Source: Candidatus Hydrothermarchaeota archaeon (lineage in GTDB: Archaea > Hydrothermarchaeota > Hydrothermarchaeia > Hydrothermarchaeales > BMS3B). Taken from it: a stretch of DNA of 35,989 bases. The stretch is taken from assembly GCA_015521615.1 (NCBI GenBank), contig WANW01000008.1, positions 1 to 35,989 on the forward strand, written 5' to 3'. The translations under genes and the position numbers were made by a program. The notes beneath the pieces were generated by a model. It saw nothing but the letters and a program-made list of their open reading frames with translations, did no database searches and had not been told where the DNA came from. Positions 15,202 to 22,323 of the stretch are shown one piece after another; the stretch's first letter is position 1, and each line of letters starts with the position of its first letter.

Positions 15202-16101
15202 ATGCCGGAAATTGAAATCCTGTACTTCACAGACCCCTACTGCACCTGGTGCTGGGGGAGCGAGCCCATCCTCAGGAAGATAAAGGAGGTGTACGGCGAG
15301 CAGGTGAAAATCACCTACATCATGGGTGGCCTGGTTGAGGACATGGAGAGCTTCTACGACCCTCTCAATGAAATTTCGCGGGCGGAGCAGGTTGCTCCGC
15401 ACTGGCTGAGTGCCTCAGAAAGGCACGGCATGCCGGTGAGCGGCAAGCTCTGGCTCAGCGACCCTCCCCGCTCGACCTTTCCCGCGAACATCGCCTACCA
15501 TGCGGCGAAGCTCCAGAGCGAGGAAAAGGCAGAGAAGTTCCTTCGGAGGATGCGTGAAGCCGCCGCAGCCGAGGACAAAAACATCTCAAGGTTAGAGGTT
15601 CTTGTTGAGCTTGCGAGAGAGGTGGGGCTGGACGCTGAAAGGTTCGTGCGTGACTTCACGGGAAGAGAAGCCAAGGATGCCTTTCTTAAAGATTTGGCGG
15701 TTATGGGCGACGCTCTGGGCGTAAAGGCGCCTGAAAAATTCACCTCTGAGGCTGAGAAGGCCTTCTACAGGGACCTGAAGTATGCAAGAAATCTCGGCGT
15801 AACCGGCTTCCCCACCTTCCTGGTGAGGAACGAGAAGGGCGAGGTTGTGTGGATCACAGGTTACCAGCCCTTCAGCGCCTTCGAAATGGTTCTCGAGAAG
15901 CTGTCTCCGGGGTTAAAGAAGAGAAAGCCGCAGAGCATTCTTGCATTTGTTGAAAAGTACGGCAGGGTCGCGACGCGAGAGGTGGCAGAGGTTTTCGATC
16001 TGAGCGACGAGGAGGCTCTTGCAAAGCTTGAAGCGCTGGAAAAAGAGGGGAATATAAGAAGGCTGCGTGCGGGAAACGGCTACTTCTGGGAAAGAGTCTA
16101 A
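15202..16101 (+). CDS. DsbA/FrnE-like thioredoxin-fold protein with C-terminal winged helix
   Basis: This 299-aa cytoplasmic protein has a thioredoxin-fold beginning Y-F-T-D-P-Y-C14-T-W-C17-W-G, with an inserted helical domain at about 75-190. The cis-Pro motif is T-G-F-P-T-F at about 201. This is the FrnE/DsbA-like oxidoreductase group. Residues 235-299 form an extra winged-helix-like domain (S-I-L-A-F-V-E-K-Y-G-R-V-A-T-R-E-V-A-E-V) that the usual family lacks. No signal peptide is present, so it acts inside the cell. It follows the CDGSH gene and both probably answer to the HxlR regulator. The fusion suggests either DNA binding controlled by the thiol pair or a scaffold role, which is inference. 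It overlaps the convergent TrmO gene by 4 bp. Confidence 0.83.
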   Translation: MPEIEILYFTDPYCTWCWGSEPILRKIKEVYGEQVKITYIMGGLVEDMESFYDPLNEISRAEQVAPHWLSASERHGMPVSGKLWLSDPPRSTFPANIAYHAAKLQSEEKAEKFLRRMREAAAAEDKNISRLEVLVELAREVGLDAERFVRDFTGREAKDAFLKDLAVMGDALGVKAPEKFTSEAEKAFYRDLKYARNLGVTGFPTFLVRNEKGEVVWITGYQPFSAFEMVLEKLSPGLKKRKPQSILAFVEKYGRVATREVAEVFDLSDEEALAKLEALEKEGNIRRLRAGNGYFWERV

Positions 16102-16553
16102 TCTTTGGTCTTCCTCTTGTGGTGCCTGTCCTCCCATGCACCGTACTTCGGGTTGGTTATAGTGTAGTGCTGCGGCGAGTATGGCTTAATGTCAAGCACC
16201 GGCGAGCCGTCCATCGCATCCAAGCCCCTAAGATAGAGCTTATTTCCCTCGATTTTTATAATCCTGCAGGGGGTTATGCCTATAGGGTTAGGACGCCAGG
16301 GTCCGCCGCTGGCAAAGACGCCTATCTCCTCATCACCATGGGGAGGCCTAACCCGGAGTCCGCGGAACTCTGCACGGTGCATGTGGTAGATGATAAACAC
16401 GTGGGAGAAGTGCTCAGCTAGATTGTAAAGCCCCTCGCTGTACTCCTCGAAGACCTCAACAACACCCTCACCGGAGTCCTCGAACTCCTCATGCTGCTCA
16501 GATGATTTAAACTCCGACCTCACTATGCCAATGGGCCTGTAACAGATTTCCAT
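16098..16553 (-). CDS. trmO: tRNA (adenine37-N6)-methyltransferase TrmO/TsaA family
   Basis: This 151-aa protein is a single-domain TrmO (UPF0066/VirR) beta-barrel. In this family S-adenosylmethionine is used to methylate t6A37 of threonine tRNAs. Family motifs are I-G-I-V-R-S-E-F near the N-terminus, F-S-H-V-F-I-I-Y-H-M-H, R-P-N-P-I-G-I-T, and L-D-A-M-D-G-S-P-V-L-D-I-K-P-Y. Length is usual for archaeal members, which lack the C-terminal extension of the bacterial enzyme. The gene is separated by about 20 bp from the redox operon upstream on the same strand, so it may be its last gene. Confidence 0.88.
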   Translation of the reverse strand: MEICYRPIGIVRSEFKSSEQHEEFEDSGEGVVEVFEEYSEGLYNLAEHFSHVFIIYHMHRAEFRGLRVRPPHGDEEIGVFASGGPWRPNPIGITPCRIIKIEGNKLYLRGLDAMDGSPVLDIKPYSPQHYTITNPKYGAWEDRHHKRKTKD

Positions 16554-16574
16554 AGCTTCTTCACCTCGCGCAGG

Positions 16575-17765
16575 CTACACAAACCACACCAGGATAACCA
16601 CGCCCAAGAGTATCATAACTATGCCCGAGGCGAGGCGCATTCCACGAGCCTTGGACTCCTCCCACTCCTTAAGCCGCTTTGTAACCTTCTCATTCGAGGC
16701 AAAGGCGAGGATGACTATCAGGGGCACCACGAACATCAAGTTGTACAGCAGCAGGTAGGCTAAGCCTTGGAAGTAGGTGGTCTTAGCCGAGAGCAGCGCG
16801 AGTATCGCCACGTAGATTCCGCCGGAGCACGGGAAGGTGCACAGCCCCACCAAGAAGCCAAGCACAGCCGCAGAGGGAAAGGTGCCCTTGTATGCCCACC
16901 TGCGCAGCGTGGCGTGGCTGAAGCTGGGGATTCGAAGATGTACCGGAAATGCGAAGGGGTTGATGTAGTCCTTGATGTTTATCAGCCCCAGGATTATTAT
17001 CAGGTAGGCTCCCAGCTTCGCCATGAAGTGGGGTCTGCCGGTGAATATCAGCGCCTTCATTATTCCGATGCCTATTAAGAAATAGGCGAGGTAAATCGCC
17101 GAGATGTACACCGCGCCCATCTTAAGCACACCGGCGCGGGTCTTCTTTATGGTATAGAGGAAAGCTATGAAGAAGAGGAGCACCGCAAAGGCACAGGGGT
17201 TGATGCCATCCAGCAGGCCGGAGACGATAACCAGCGGCAGCAAACCCGTGGTGGCATACGCGCTTTCCAGCCTGCCCGGCTTCATCTCCTTCAGCTCGCT
17301 GAAATACGTTGCAAGGGGCTCGTCTATCGGATACTCGCGTATCTCTCCTACCGGAGCCCAAACGCGGTAGCTCTTCGCATTTGCCTTCATGGAGTCCTGA
17401 TAAACCACCAGCTTGCCCTCCCAGCGGAGCGCCTCCCTCACTGCATGCTCTGGCACGTGCCCCTCGAGGAATATCCTGCCGTCTATGACCGCAGTAAGGT
17501 GCCCCTGCAGCCTTGGCGGAATTCCCTCCCTCTCGTTGAGGGATATCAGCTCCTTTCTGTACTCCGGGTTGTTGATATAGTCCTTGAGCACAATCTTGGT
17601 GATGCCTTCCTCCTTGAGAAGAGGGATAAGTCTCTCCTTAATGTAGATGGTGCAGTCGGTGCATGCCTCGTTGTAATATATCACTGCCTCCCGCTGCTCC
17701 TTGGCATAGCTGAAGGGGAGCGAAGCGAGGATGAGCAGGAGCAGGAACGCTTGCCTGAGCCTCAC
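16575..17765 (-). CDS. Thioredoxin-like / CcdA-like membrane fusion protein
   Basis: This 396-aa protein has a signal peptide (residues 1-21) and an extracytoplasmic thioredoxin- or glutaredoxin-like domain with C35-T-D-C38. After a linker comes a DsbD/CcdA-like domain of about six helices from residue 172. Its redox Cys are C191 in N-P-C-A-F and C309/C313 in L-C-T-F-P-C-S-G-G. CcdA/DsbD proteins carry reducing equivalents across the membrane to extracytoplasmic thiols. Here donor and acceptor modules are in one chain. Its start overlaps the upstream DUF1573 gene by 4 bp. It is the last gene of a four-gene operon with a second CcdA homologue, which is unusual. The client substrates are unknown; cytochrome c maturation or DUF1573 reduction are candidates. 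Confidence 0.82.
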   Translation of the reverse strand: MRLRQAFLLLLILASLPFSYAKEQREAVIYYNEACTDCTIYIKERLIPLLKEEGITKIVLKDYINNPEYRKELISLNEREGIPPRLQGHLTAVIDGRIFLEGHVPEHAVREALRWEGKLVVYQDSMKANAKSYRVWAPVGEIREYPIDEPLATYFSELKEMKPGRLESAYATTGLLPLVIVSGLLDGINPCAFAVLLFFIAFLYTIKKTRAGVLKMGAVYISAIYLAYFLIGIGIMKALIFTGRPHFMAKLGAYLIIILGLINIKDYINPFAFPVHLRIPSFSHATLRRWAYKGTFPSAAVLGFLVGLCTFPCSGGIYVAILALLSAKTTYFQGLAYLLLYNLMFVVPLIVILAFASNEKVTKRLKEWEESKARGMRLASGIVMILLGVVILVWFV

Positions 17766-18178
17766 TTTTCTTCCTCCTTTACCACAAAGGCGGTTATGGG
17801 AATTACCACCTCAGGTTTTGCTGGATCGTTGGTCAGCACATAGACCTCGCGGTACACCTTGCCGAGCACTTCAACCTCCATTAAGCGGGGATCGAAGGTT
17901 ACCAGAAGCTCCGCCTCACCGCCCGGAGGGATAACCGTCTCGTTGATGTATGCGCGCGTACACCCGCAGGAGGTGCTCACAGCCTTTATCTCAAGCGGTG
18001 CATCGCCGGCGTTCCTAACAGTGAACACCTTCCTCACCTCAGTGTAGCCCACGGTGCCAAAGTCGTGGCTTGCCGGCGTAACCTCTACTTTCGGCTCTCC
18101 CTCGGCAGAGAAGTACTTCGCTGCGCTACCGGCGAGGATGACCCCCGCTACAAACAGGAAGTAGAGCCCCAGCCTCAT
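17762..18178 (-). CDS. DUF1573 extracytoplasmic protein (first paralogue)
   Basis: This 138-aa protein has an N-terminal hydrophobic signal or anchor (residues 3-20). A DUF1573/HYDIN-like beta-sandwich follows: V-T-P-A-S-H-D-F-G-T-V, then N-A-G-D-A-P-L-E-I-K-A-V-S-T-S-C-G-C-T. The S-C-G-C-T motif is the hallmark of DUF1573, and its Cys pair could form a disulfide or bind metal. The biochemical function of the family is not established. It abuts the second DUF1573 gene (start at 18178, upstream stop at 18179) and overlaps the Trx-CcdA fusion, so it belongs to a thiol-transfer operon. Its Cys pair is a plausible substrate for the CcdA proteins, which is inference. Confidence 0.85.
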   Translation of the reverse strand: MRLGLYFLFVAGVILAGSAAKYFSAEGEPKVEVTPASHDFGTVGYTEVRKVFTVRNAGDAPLEIKAVSTSCGCTRAYINETVIPPGGEAELLVTFDPRLMEVEVLGKVYREVYVLTNDPAKPEVVIPITAFVVKEEEK

Positions 18179-18727
18179 CTAATCCACCTGCACAACCCTT
18201 ATGTACACCCTTGCCACGGGCTTCTGCGGGTCGTTGGTGTAGAGGTTCACATACCTTATCACTTCACCCCTTATATCGGGGTGAACTCTGGGGTTGTAGT
18301 AGACCTTCAGGTATGCCTTCTCGCCCGGGTGAATCCTCTGACTCCAGCCCTTTGGGTTGGTGCCATGCTCCCGCATGTTGAACCTGGGCCCCTCTTTTCC
18401 ATTGTACACAATTGTGGCGGAGGTGCATGCACAGGATGTGTCCATGTCGTCTATCACTAAATCACCATCGCCGCGATTTTCTATGAGAAATAGGGTACTC
18501 ACCTCTCCACCTCTGACGCTCACCGTGCCGAAGTCATACGCCTCGGGGGTAATCACCATTTTAGGCGTCCCCTCAATCACAACCTCTTCTTTTGATTTCA
18601 TGAAATAGAGGCCTGCCCCTATGAGCACAATGGCTGCGATTAGTATGTACTTTCCTCGATTGCTTTTTTTCTTTGTTTTCTTCAATTTTTCTTTATTTTT
18701 TCGATATTTTTTCTTCTTTTTTGCCAT
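18179..18727 (-). CDS. DUF1573 extracytoplasmic protein (second paralogue), Lys-rich N-terminus
   Basis: This 182-aa protein begins with a very basic stretch of about 25 residues (mostly Lys), then one membrane helix at about 27-43 with the C-terminal part outside. The DUF1573 core reads I-T-P-E-A-Y-D-F-G-T-V and D-D-M-D-T-S-C-A-C-T, keeping the C-x-C-T motif. It carries a 20-30 residue insertion after that motif compared with its neighbour. ATG at 18727 is chosen because GGAGGTGA sits 7 nt upstream. A longer reading in the same frame would enter ccdA and has no support. It lies 14 bp after ccdA and directly ahead of the first DUF1573 gene. The two paralogues are diverged, so the duplication is not recent. 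Confidence 0.85.
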   Translation of the reverse strand: MAKKKKKYRKNKEKLKKTKKKSNRGKYILIAAIVLIGAGLYFMKSKEEVVIEGTPKMVITPEAYDFGTVSVRGGEVSTLFLIENRGDGDLVIDDMDTSCACTSATIVYNGKEGPRFNMREHGTNPKGWSQRIHPGEKAYLKVYYNPRVHPDIRGEVIRYVNLYTNDPQKPVARVYIRVVQVD

Positions 18728-18741
18728 ATATTCTTCACCTC

Positions 18742-19443
18742 CTAAAGCAGGGCGGGGAAGTAGGGTAGAAGCTTTGCCTGCAGGTACCTGTCCACGCCGA
18801 GGAGGATGCCAATGCCTGTGAGTATTATCACCCAGCCTGCGAACCTTCTCATCCTGAGTGAGTTCCTTCTCACCCACTCAAGTCTCGCTCCGTAGCGCTT
18901 GCTGCCATACGCAACCGCGAGCATGGGTATGCCGAGGCCTATGGAGTACACAAAGAGCATGAAGGAGCCCTTGAGTATGTCTCCGCCCATGGCAACATAG
19001 GAGAGCACTGCTCCCAGCACGGGGCCGACACAGGGTATCCACACTATACCAAGACTCAGGCCCAGGAGGAATGCTCCACCCAGAGAATCTTCGCCGGTAT
19101 TTAAAGGTAGGAATCCTGAAAGCCTACCGACGAGGGAAGAAGAATACTTCACATAGGCCTGGTTCAGCTCGTCATCTACCATTATGGCGCCAAAGCCTAT
19201 CATAAAGGCAATCGCAAGGTAGCGCATTGCCTCGCCCGCAAAGCTTGCGGCAATGCCAAGGGCAGAGAACAGCCCTCCCATGAGTGTGAAGGTTATGGAC
19301 ATGCCCAGCACTATTGCGATAGGTCTGAGCCTGCTACCCACGCTGCCTGCGAGGAGCGGAGGCAGGATGGGTATTATGCAGGGCGTGGCTACGGTAAGCA
19401 CGCCAGCGAGAAACACCAGAATTATTGAAGGTTCTGCCACCAT
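18742..19443 (-). CDS. ccdA: CcdA-family thiol:disulfide membrane transporter
   Basis: This 233-aa protein has about six transmembrane helices and the two CcdA cysteines, C22 in A-T-P-C-I-I-P-I-L-P-P-L and C138 in V-W-I-P-C-V-G-P-V-L-G-A. The family moves electrons from cytoplasmic thioredoxin to extracytoplasmic thiol proteins, classically for cytochrome c haem attachment. Length is typical. It is the first gene of the leftward operon. Its stop overlaps the ribosome-binding site of the DUF1573 gene. A monohaem cytochrome c gene lies 288 bp upstream on the same strand, so cytochrome maturation is a likely use. Confidence 0.9.
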   Translation of the reverse strand: MVAEPSIILVFLAGVLTVATPCIIPILPPLLAGSVGSRLRPIAIVLGMSITFTLMGGLFSALGIAASFAGEAMRYLAIAFMIGFGAIMVDDELNQAYVKYSSSLVGRLSGFLPLNTGEDSLGGAFLLGLSLGIVWIPCVGPVLGAVLSYVAMGGDILKGSFMLFVYSIGLGIPMLAVAYGSKRYGARLEWVRRNSLRMRRFAGWVIILTGIGILLGVDRYLQAKLLPYFPALL

Positions 19444-19731
19444 TTCAATATCCCCTTTTCAGCGATCTCATGTCGGAGAAGTTTGAAGTCTGCAAGGACA
19501 TTCCACATCCTTTAATGTAATGGATAATGACCCCCGTGTTCCCTCTGCTTTGAGAATACAGCCCCCTCTGCGGGGATGTCTATCAAATTTTTGTATATCA
19601 TTTGCGGCCACCCTTCAAATTTTTTTAAATAGATTGGTGGTTTTTATTACTAATAACCTTTATTATTTACAAAATAGAAATAGATGAGGCATGTTATTTT
19701 CCACTTAGTTATAACTCTTGATATTTCCACT
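19444..19731. other. Intergenic region between cytochrome c and ccdA genes
   Basis: About 290 bp, AT-rich toward the right. No open reading frame or RNA gene is recognised. A short CCCC/GGGG hairpin lies near 19562-19575. T-rich stretches at about 19617-19650 could terminate the cytochrome transcript. I could not place a convincing TATA box for ccdA. Confidence 0.5.
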
Positions 19732-20100
19732 CTACAGGGACCTCAGGTAGGCCTCCAGTGCTGCAAGGCGCTCATCGTTCTCCGGTAAGGGCTGGCCCTT
19801 CATGGGTACTTCTATGCAGAAGTTTATTACTTCCTTCAGCGTCATCTCCTTCTTTGCCATATTAAAGTAAGCCTTTGGACTGTACTTATTACCCACCCCT
19901 GATAGTGTTGATGGCGGGTCGTGACACGTAAGGCAGCTCTTACCATTCGTGCCGAGGCTGGCGTCTGCGAAAAGCACCTTGCCATACTCCACCGGGTTAG
20001 CAGGCTTCTCGGTCTTTGTTCCTTCAGTCTGGGACTTCTGTGCACACCCGGCAAAAATTGCTACAAGCAGCAGCACCACAACAAATTTCCTCATACCCAT
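19732..20100 (-). CDS. Monohaem cytochrome c lipoprotein
   Basis: The precursor is about 122 aa. A short signal with lipobox I-F-A-G-C is followed by a Thr/Lys-rich linker and a class I-like cytochrome domain. C-L-T-C-H binds haem c, and V-P-M-K-G-Q-P-L offers the likely Met axial ligand. The C-terminal helix (E-R-L-A-A-L-E-A-Y-L-R-S-L) is typical of small cytochromes c. The exported lipoprotein would carry electrons at the outer face of the membrane. Starts at GTG 20109, ATG 20100 and ATG 20094 are all in frame. The TATA box at 20132-20140 predicts a start near 20110 and a short leader, favouring 20100 or 20094. Electron donor and acceptor are not shown. Confidence 0.85.
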   Translation of the reverse strand: MGMRKFVVVLLLVAIFAGCAQKSQTEGTKTEKPANPVEYGKVLFADASLGTNGKSCLTCHDPPSTLSGVGNKYSPKAYFNMAKKEMTLKEVINFCIEVPMKGQPLPENDERLAALEAYLRSL

Positions 20101-20131
20101 TCCCAACACCAGTTATAATATAGCAATCAAA

Positions 20132-20140
20132 CTATAAAAA
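20132..20140 (-). promoter_or_regulatory. TATA box of the cytochrome c gene
   Basis: On the minus strand it reads TTTTTATAG. Its distance from the ATG codons at 20100 and 20094 implies a very short leader, consistent with the lack of a Shine-Dalgarno site. Confidence 0.55.
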
Positions 20141-20149
20141 GGATGTGCA

Positions 20150-20836
20150 TTAAATGTACCCTCTGTCGCGCAGGCTGACATAGCGTCCGTCTCCCACTAT
20201 GAGGTGGTCCAGTAACTCTATGCCGAGAAGTTCTCCCGCCCGCTTGAGCGCCTTTGTTATGGCGATGTCCTCACCGCTCGGCTCGGGGTCGCCGCTGGGA
20301 TGGTTATGCGCCACTATCACCCGCGTGGCAGTCTCCTCGAGGGCAATTCTGAACACCTCGCGAGGCTGAACCACGCTCGCCTCGAGGCCACCTTTTGATA
20401 TGTCCACAAGGCGGAGCACCCTGTTCTTCGAGTTCATATAGATGCCTGTGAAAATCTCCACTCTACGCTGTGCAAGTCTTGGATAGAGCACGCGGAACGC
20501 ATCCCCGGAACTCTTGATCACCGGTCTCTCCTCTCCATTGTCTAGCGAAAGCCTGCGGGCGAGTTCAAAGCAGGCGGCGATCTGACATGCTTTGGCATCG
20601 CTTATACCGTGGATTTTCTTGAGCTCGGCCACACTTGCACTGGCAAGGTCTTTAAGCGAGTACTCGCTCAGAACCCTTGCAGCGAGGCTCAGGACGTTCT
20701 CCTGCCTGGTACCTGTTCTCAGGATTATGGCGAGGAGCTCAGCATTTGAAAGCGCCTCACCCCCGTGGCGGATGAGCCTCTCCCTGGGCCTCTCTGAGAG
20801 AGGCATATCCTTGATCTTAACTCTGTATTCGGCCAT
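20150..20836 (-). CDS. radC: RadC/UPF0758 family JAB-domain protein
   Basis: This 228-aa protein has an N-terminal helix-hairpin-helix-like region (residues 20-95, with L-K-K-I-H-G-I-S-D-A-K-A) and a C-terminal JAB/MPN domain. The metalloprotease motif is intact: E in the Q-P-R-E-V-F-R stretch and H177-N-H179-P-S-G-D-P-E-P-S-G. Length is as in bacterial RadC. The role is unsettled; a DNA-repair role was once claimed and is doubtful, and peptidase or nuclease activities have been suggested. RadC is common in bacteria and patchy in archaea, so transfer is possible, but base use does not stand out. It follows the CBS-domain gene by 18 bp on the same strand, so the two are likely one operon. Confidence 0.92.
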   Translation of the reverse strand: MAEYRVKIKDMPLSERPRERLIRHGGEALSNAELLAIILRTGTRQENVLSLAARVLSEYSLKDLASASVAELKKIHGISDAKACQIAACFELARRLSLDNGEERPVIKSSGDAFRVLYPRLAQRRVEIFTGIYMNSKNRVLRLVDISKGGLEASVVQPREVFRIALEETATRVIVAHNHPSGDPEPSGEDIAITKALKRAGELLGIELLDHLIVGDGRYVSLRDRGYI

Positions 20837-20854
20837 TTCAATATCTCAGGAAAC

Positions 20855-21286
20855 CTAGTTCTTTTGCTGCTCCTCCAGAAAGCGTTTTGCCTTCTCCCCG
20901 AGCACACGAAGCACATCTGTAGAGGTTACTATTCCCAGTGGCTTCTTCCGTGTGGGTGAAGCAGTAACCACAAGGCGGTGAATTCCATTTTCAAGCATTA
21001 CCCTCCCCGCCTCTTCTACTGTAGTCTCAGGGGTCACCGAAATTGTGTACGGCGTCATTATGTCCTCGGCGGTGTACTTGAAATTAATCCCCGGGTTGCC
21101 ATTGGCGAGTTTGAATATGTCCAGCGCTGACACGACGCCCACCACATCGCCGCCGCTGTCAACCACGACGACGCCCGAAATGTTATTTGTGACCATCTTG
21201 TCCAGAATCTCAGCCACAGTGGAGTCGAGCTTGACTGATATAATATCCCGCGTCATTATCTCCCCCACTTTTTTTGTCTCCTGCAT
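20855..21286 (-). CDS. Two-CBS-domain regulatory protein
   Basis: This 143-aa protein consists of a tandem CBS pair (Bateman module). The first CBS has V-G-E-I-M-T-R-D-I-I-S-V and S-G-V-V-V-V-D-S-G-G-D-V-V-G-V-V-S. The second has A-E-D-I-M-T-P-Y-T-I-S-V and L-G-I-V-T-S-T-D-V-L-R. Such modules bind adenine nucleotides or SAM and act as energy or ligand sensors. No enzyme domain is attached. ATG at 21286 is preceded by GGTGGGTG; GTG at 21292 is an alternative. It is the first gene of a pair with radC. Confidence 0.9.
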   Translation of the reverse strand: MQETKKVGEIMTRDIISVKLDSTVAEILDKMVTNNISGVVVVDSGGDVVGVVSALDIFKLANGNPGINFKYTAEDIMTPYTISVTPETTVEEAGRVMLENGIHRLVVTASPTRKKPLGIVTSTDVLRVLGEKAKRFLEEQQKN

Positions 21287-21320
21287 TCTCACCCACCTGT
21301 TTAATGCCTAACCCACAACA

Positions 21321-21330
21321 TAATATAAAA
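21321..21330 (-). promoter_or_regulatory. TATA box of the CBS-radC operon
   Basis: Minus strand TTTTATATTA, about 35-45 bp ahead of the ATG at 21286. It lies in the 50-bp gap behind the primase-like gene, so the CBS gene probably has its own promoter. Confidence 0.5.
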
Positions 21331-21336
21331 AGGTTA

Positions 21337-22281
21337 TTATTCAGGAATCCTCTTCCGTAGCTCATGCAGGTCTTCAAGCACCCTATCAGGGGTGTAGCTT
21401 TTAAGCTCTCCTATGAGGTCACGCTCGGCCAGCATGTCCTCGGTGAGAGGTAAAGCGATGCCATCTATGCTTTTTGCGTCTCTCATGTGCAGCGAAAAGG
21501 GCGCCCTTGCGAGCTTGCCGCTGGGGGTTTGTGAGGGGTCGAGGGTTAGCTGGCTTGCAAGCTTCTCGTGTCCACCAGCAATAGGGATGCCCTGCTTTCT
21601 GCGCATTCTCTCAGCCCACCTCCCTGTGAAGCTCGCTTCCGGGTTAGACTTTGAGAATCTCAGGTACATGTTGTAAAACTCTGGTGGAAGCTCCTTCTCC
21701 AGCAGGAGGTACACATGAAAGGAGGAGCCGGTGTACATGCAGAAAACCTGATAATCTGGTAAAATCGCGTTGAACTCTTCATCACCGCGTATTAGTTCCA
21801 CCAGTACCTTTGCTGCGCGCTGCGCTTCTTGTGGTTCTACTTCGCTAGGCCTATCGATGTCAAAGAAGATGCGTTCTATAGCTTTGCCCTCTCCCTCCCC
21901 ATTGGTGGCGTAGAAGAAGTCGCACAGCTTTCTCGGCAGGAAGTAGTTCCACACCCTGGCCTGAGTCTCGGTAAGCTTCTCCCGAACCTCTTTGAGTGAG
22001 TGTAGTCTCAGCCTGAGAAACTCCTCATCTACACTCTCAACAAGCTGCTCAATATAAAGCTCGCCATGCTTTGAGGCGCGCTTTATTATCTTCGGCCCTC
22101 CCGGAATCCACACCTTTGAGGCGAGCTCCTTTCCGCGCAGAAAGTCTAAGAGCGCCTTCCCCACCTCGCGGTAGTAGTAGAGCACGTCCAGTTTTCCAAA
22201 GGGTCTGAGCACATCACGGGGCATGGCCTTCCCCCTAACAAAGGGCAAGGGGGTGGCATTGGGAAGGATTGTTGGAAGCAT
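21337..22281 (-). CDS. Archaeo-eukaryotic primase superfamily protein, orphan small-subunit-like
   Basis: This 314-aa protein carries the three AEP catalytic motifs: D141-x-D143 in I-F-F-D-I-D-R, a G-S-S-F-H189-V motif, and D248 in L-T-L-D-P-S-Q followed by R259-A-P-F-S-L-H265. These bind the metal ions and nucleotide for primer or DNA synthesis. The sequence differs from canonical PriS, and no PriL, ligase or helicase gene adjoins it, so its role (replication, repair or accessory primase-polymerase) is open. The ATG at 22281 has no ribosome site; ATG at 22224 follows AGGGGGAAGG and may be the real start. No inactivating change is seen. Confidence 0.75.
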   Translation of the reverse strand: MLPTILPNATPLPFVRGKAMPRDVLRPFGKLDVLYYYREVGKALLDFLRGKELASKVWIPGGPKIIKRASKHGELYIEQLVESVDEEFLRLRLHSLKEVREKLTETQARVWNYFLPRKLCDFFYATNGEGEGKAIERIFFDIDRPSEVEPQEAQRAAKVLVELIRGDEEFNAILPDYQVFCMYTGSSFHVYLLLEKELPPEFYNMYLRFSKSNPEASFTGRWAERMRRKQGIPIAGGHEKLASQLTLDPSQTPSGKLARAPFSLHMRDAKSIDGIALPLTEDMLAERDLIGELKSYTPDRVLEDLHELRKRIPE

Positions 22282-22323
22282 CTTATTCGTTGGAAAAGCT
22301 TATGGAATGGGTATCCATGATAT

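Noticed and set aside
18728-18877. Upstream extension of the second DUF1573 protein into ccdA
   Set aside because: The ATG at 18727 has a near-perfect ribosome site, and the extension is antisense-free but overlaps ccdA coding sequence with no domain.
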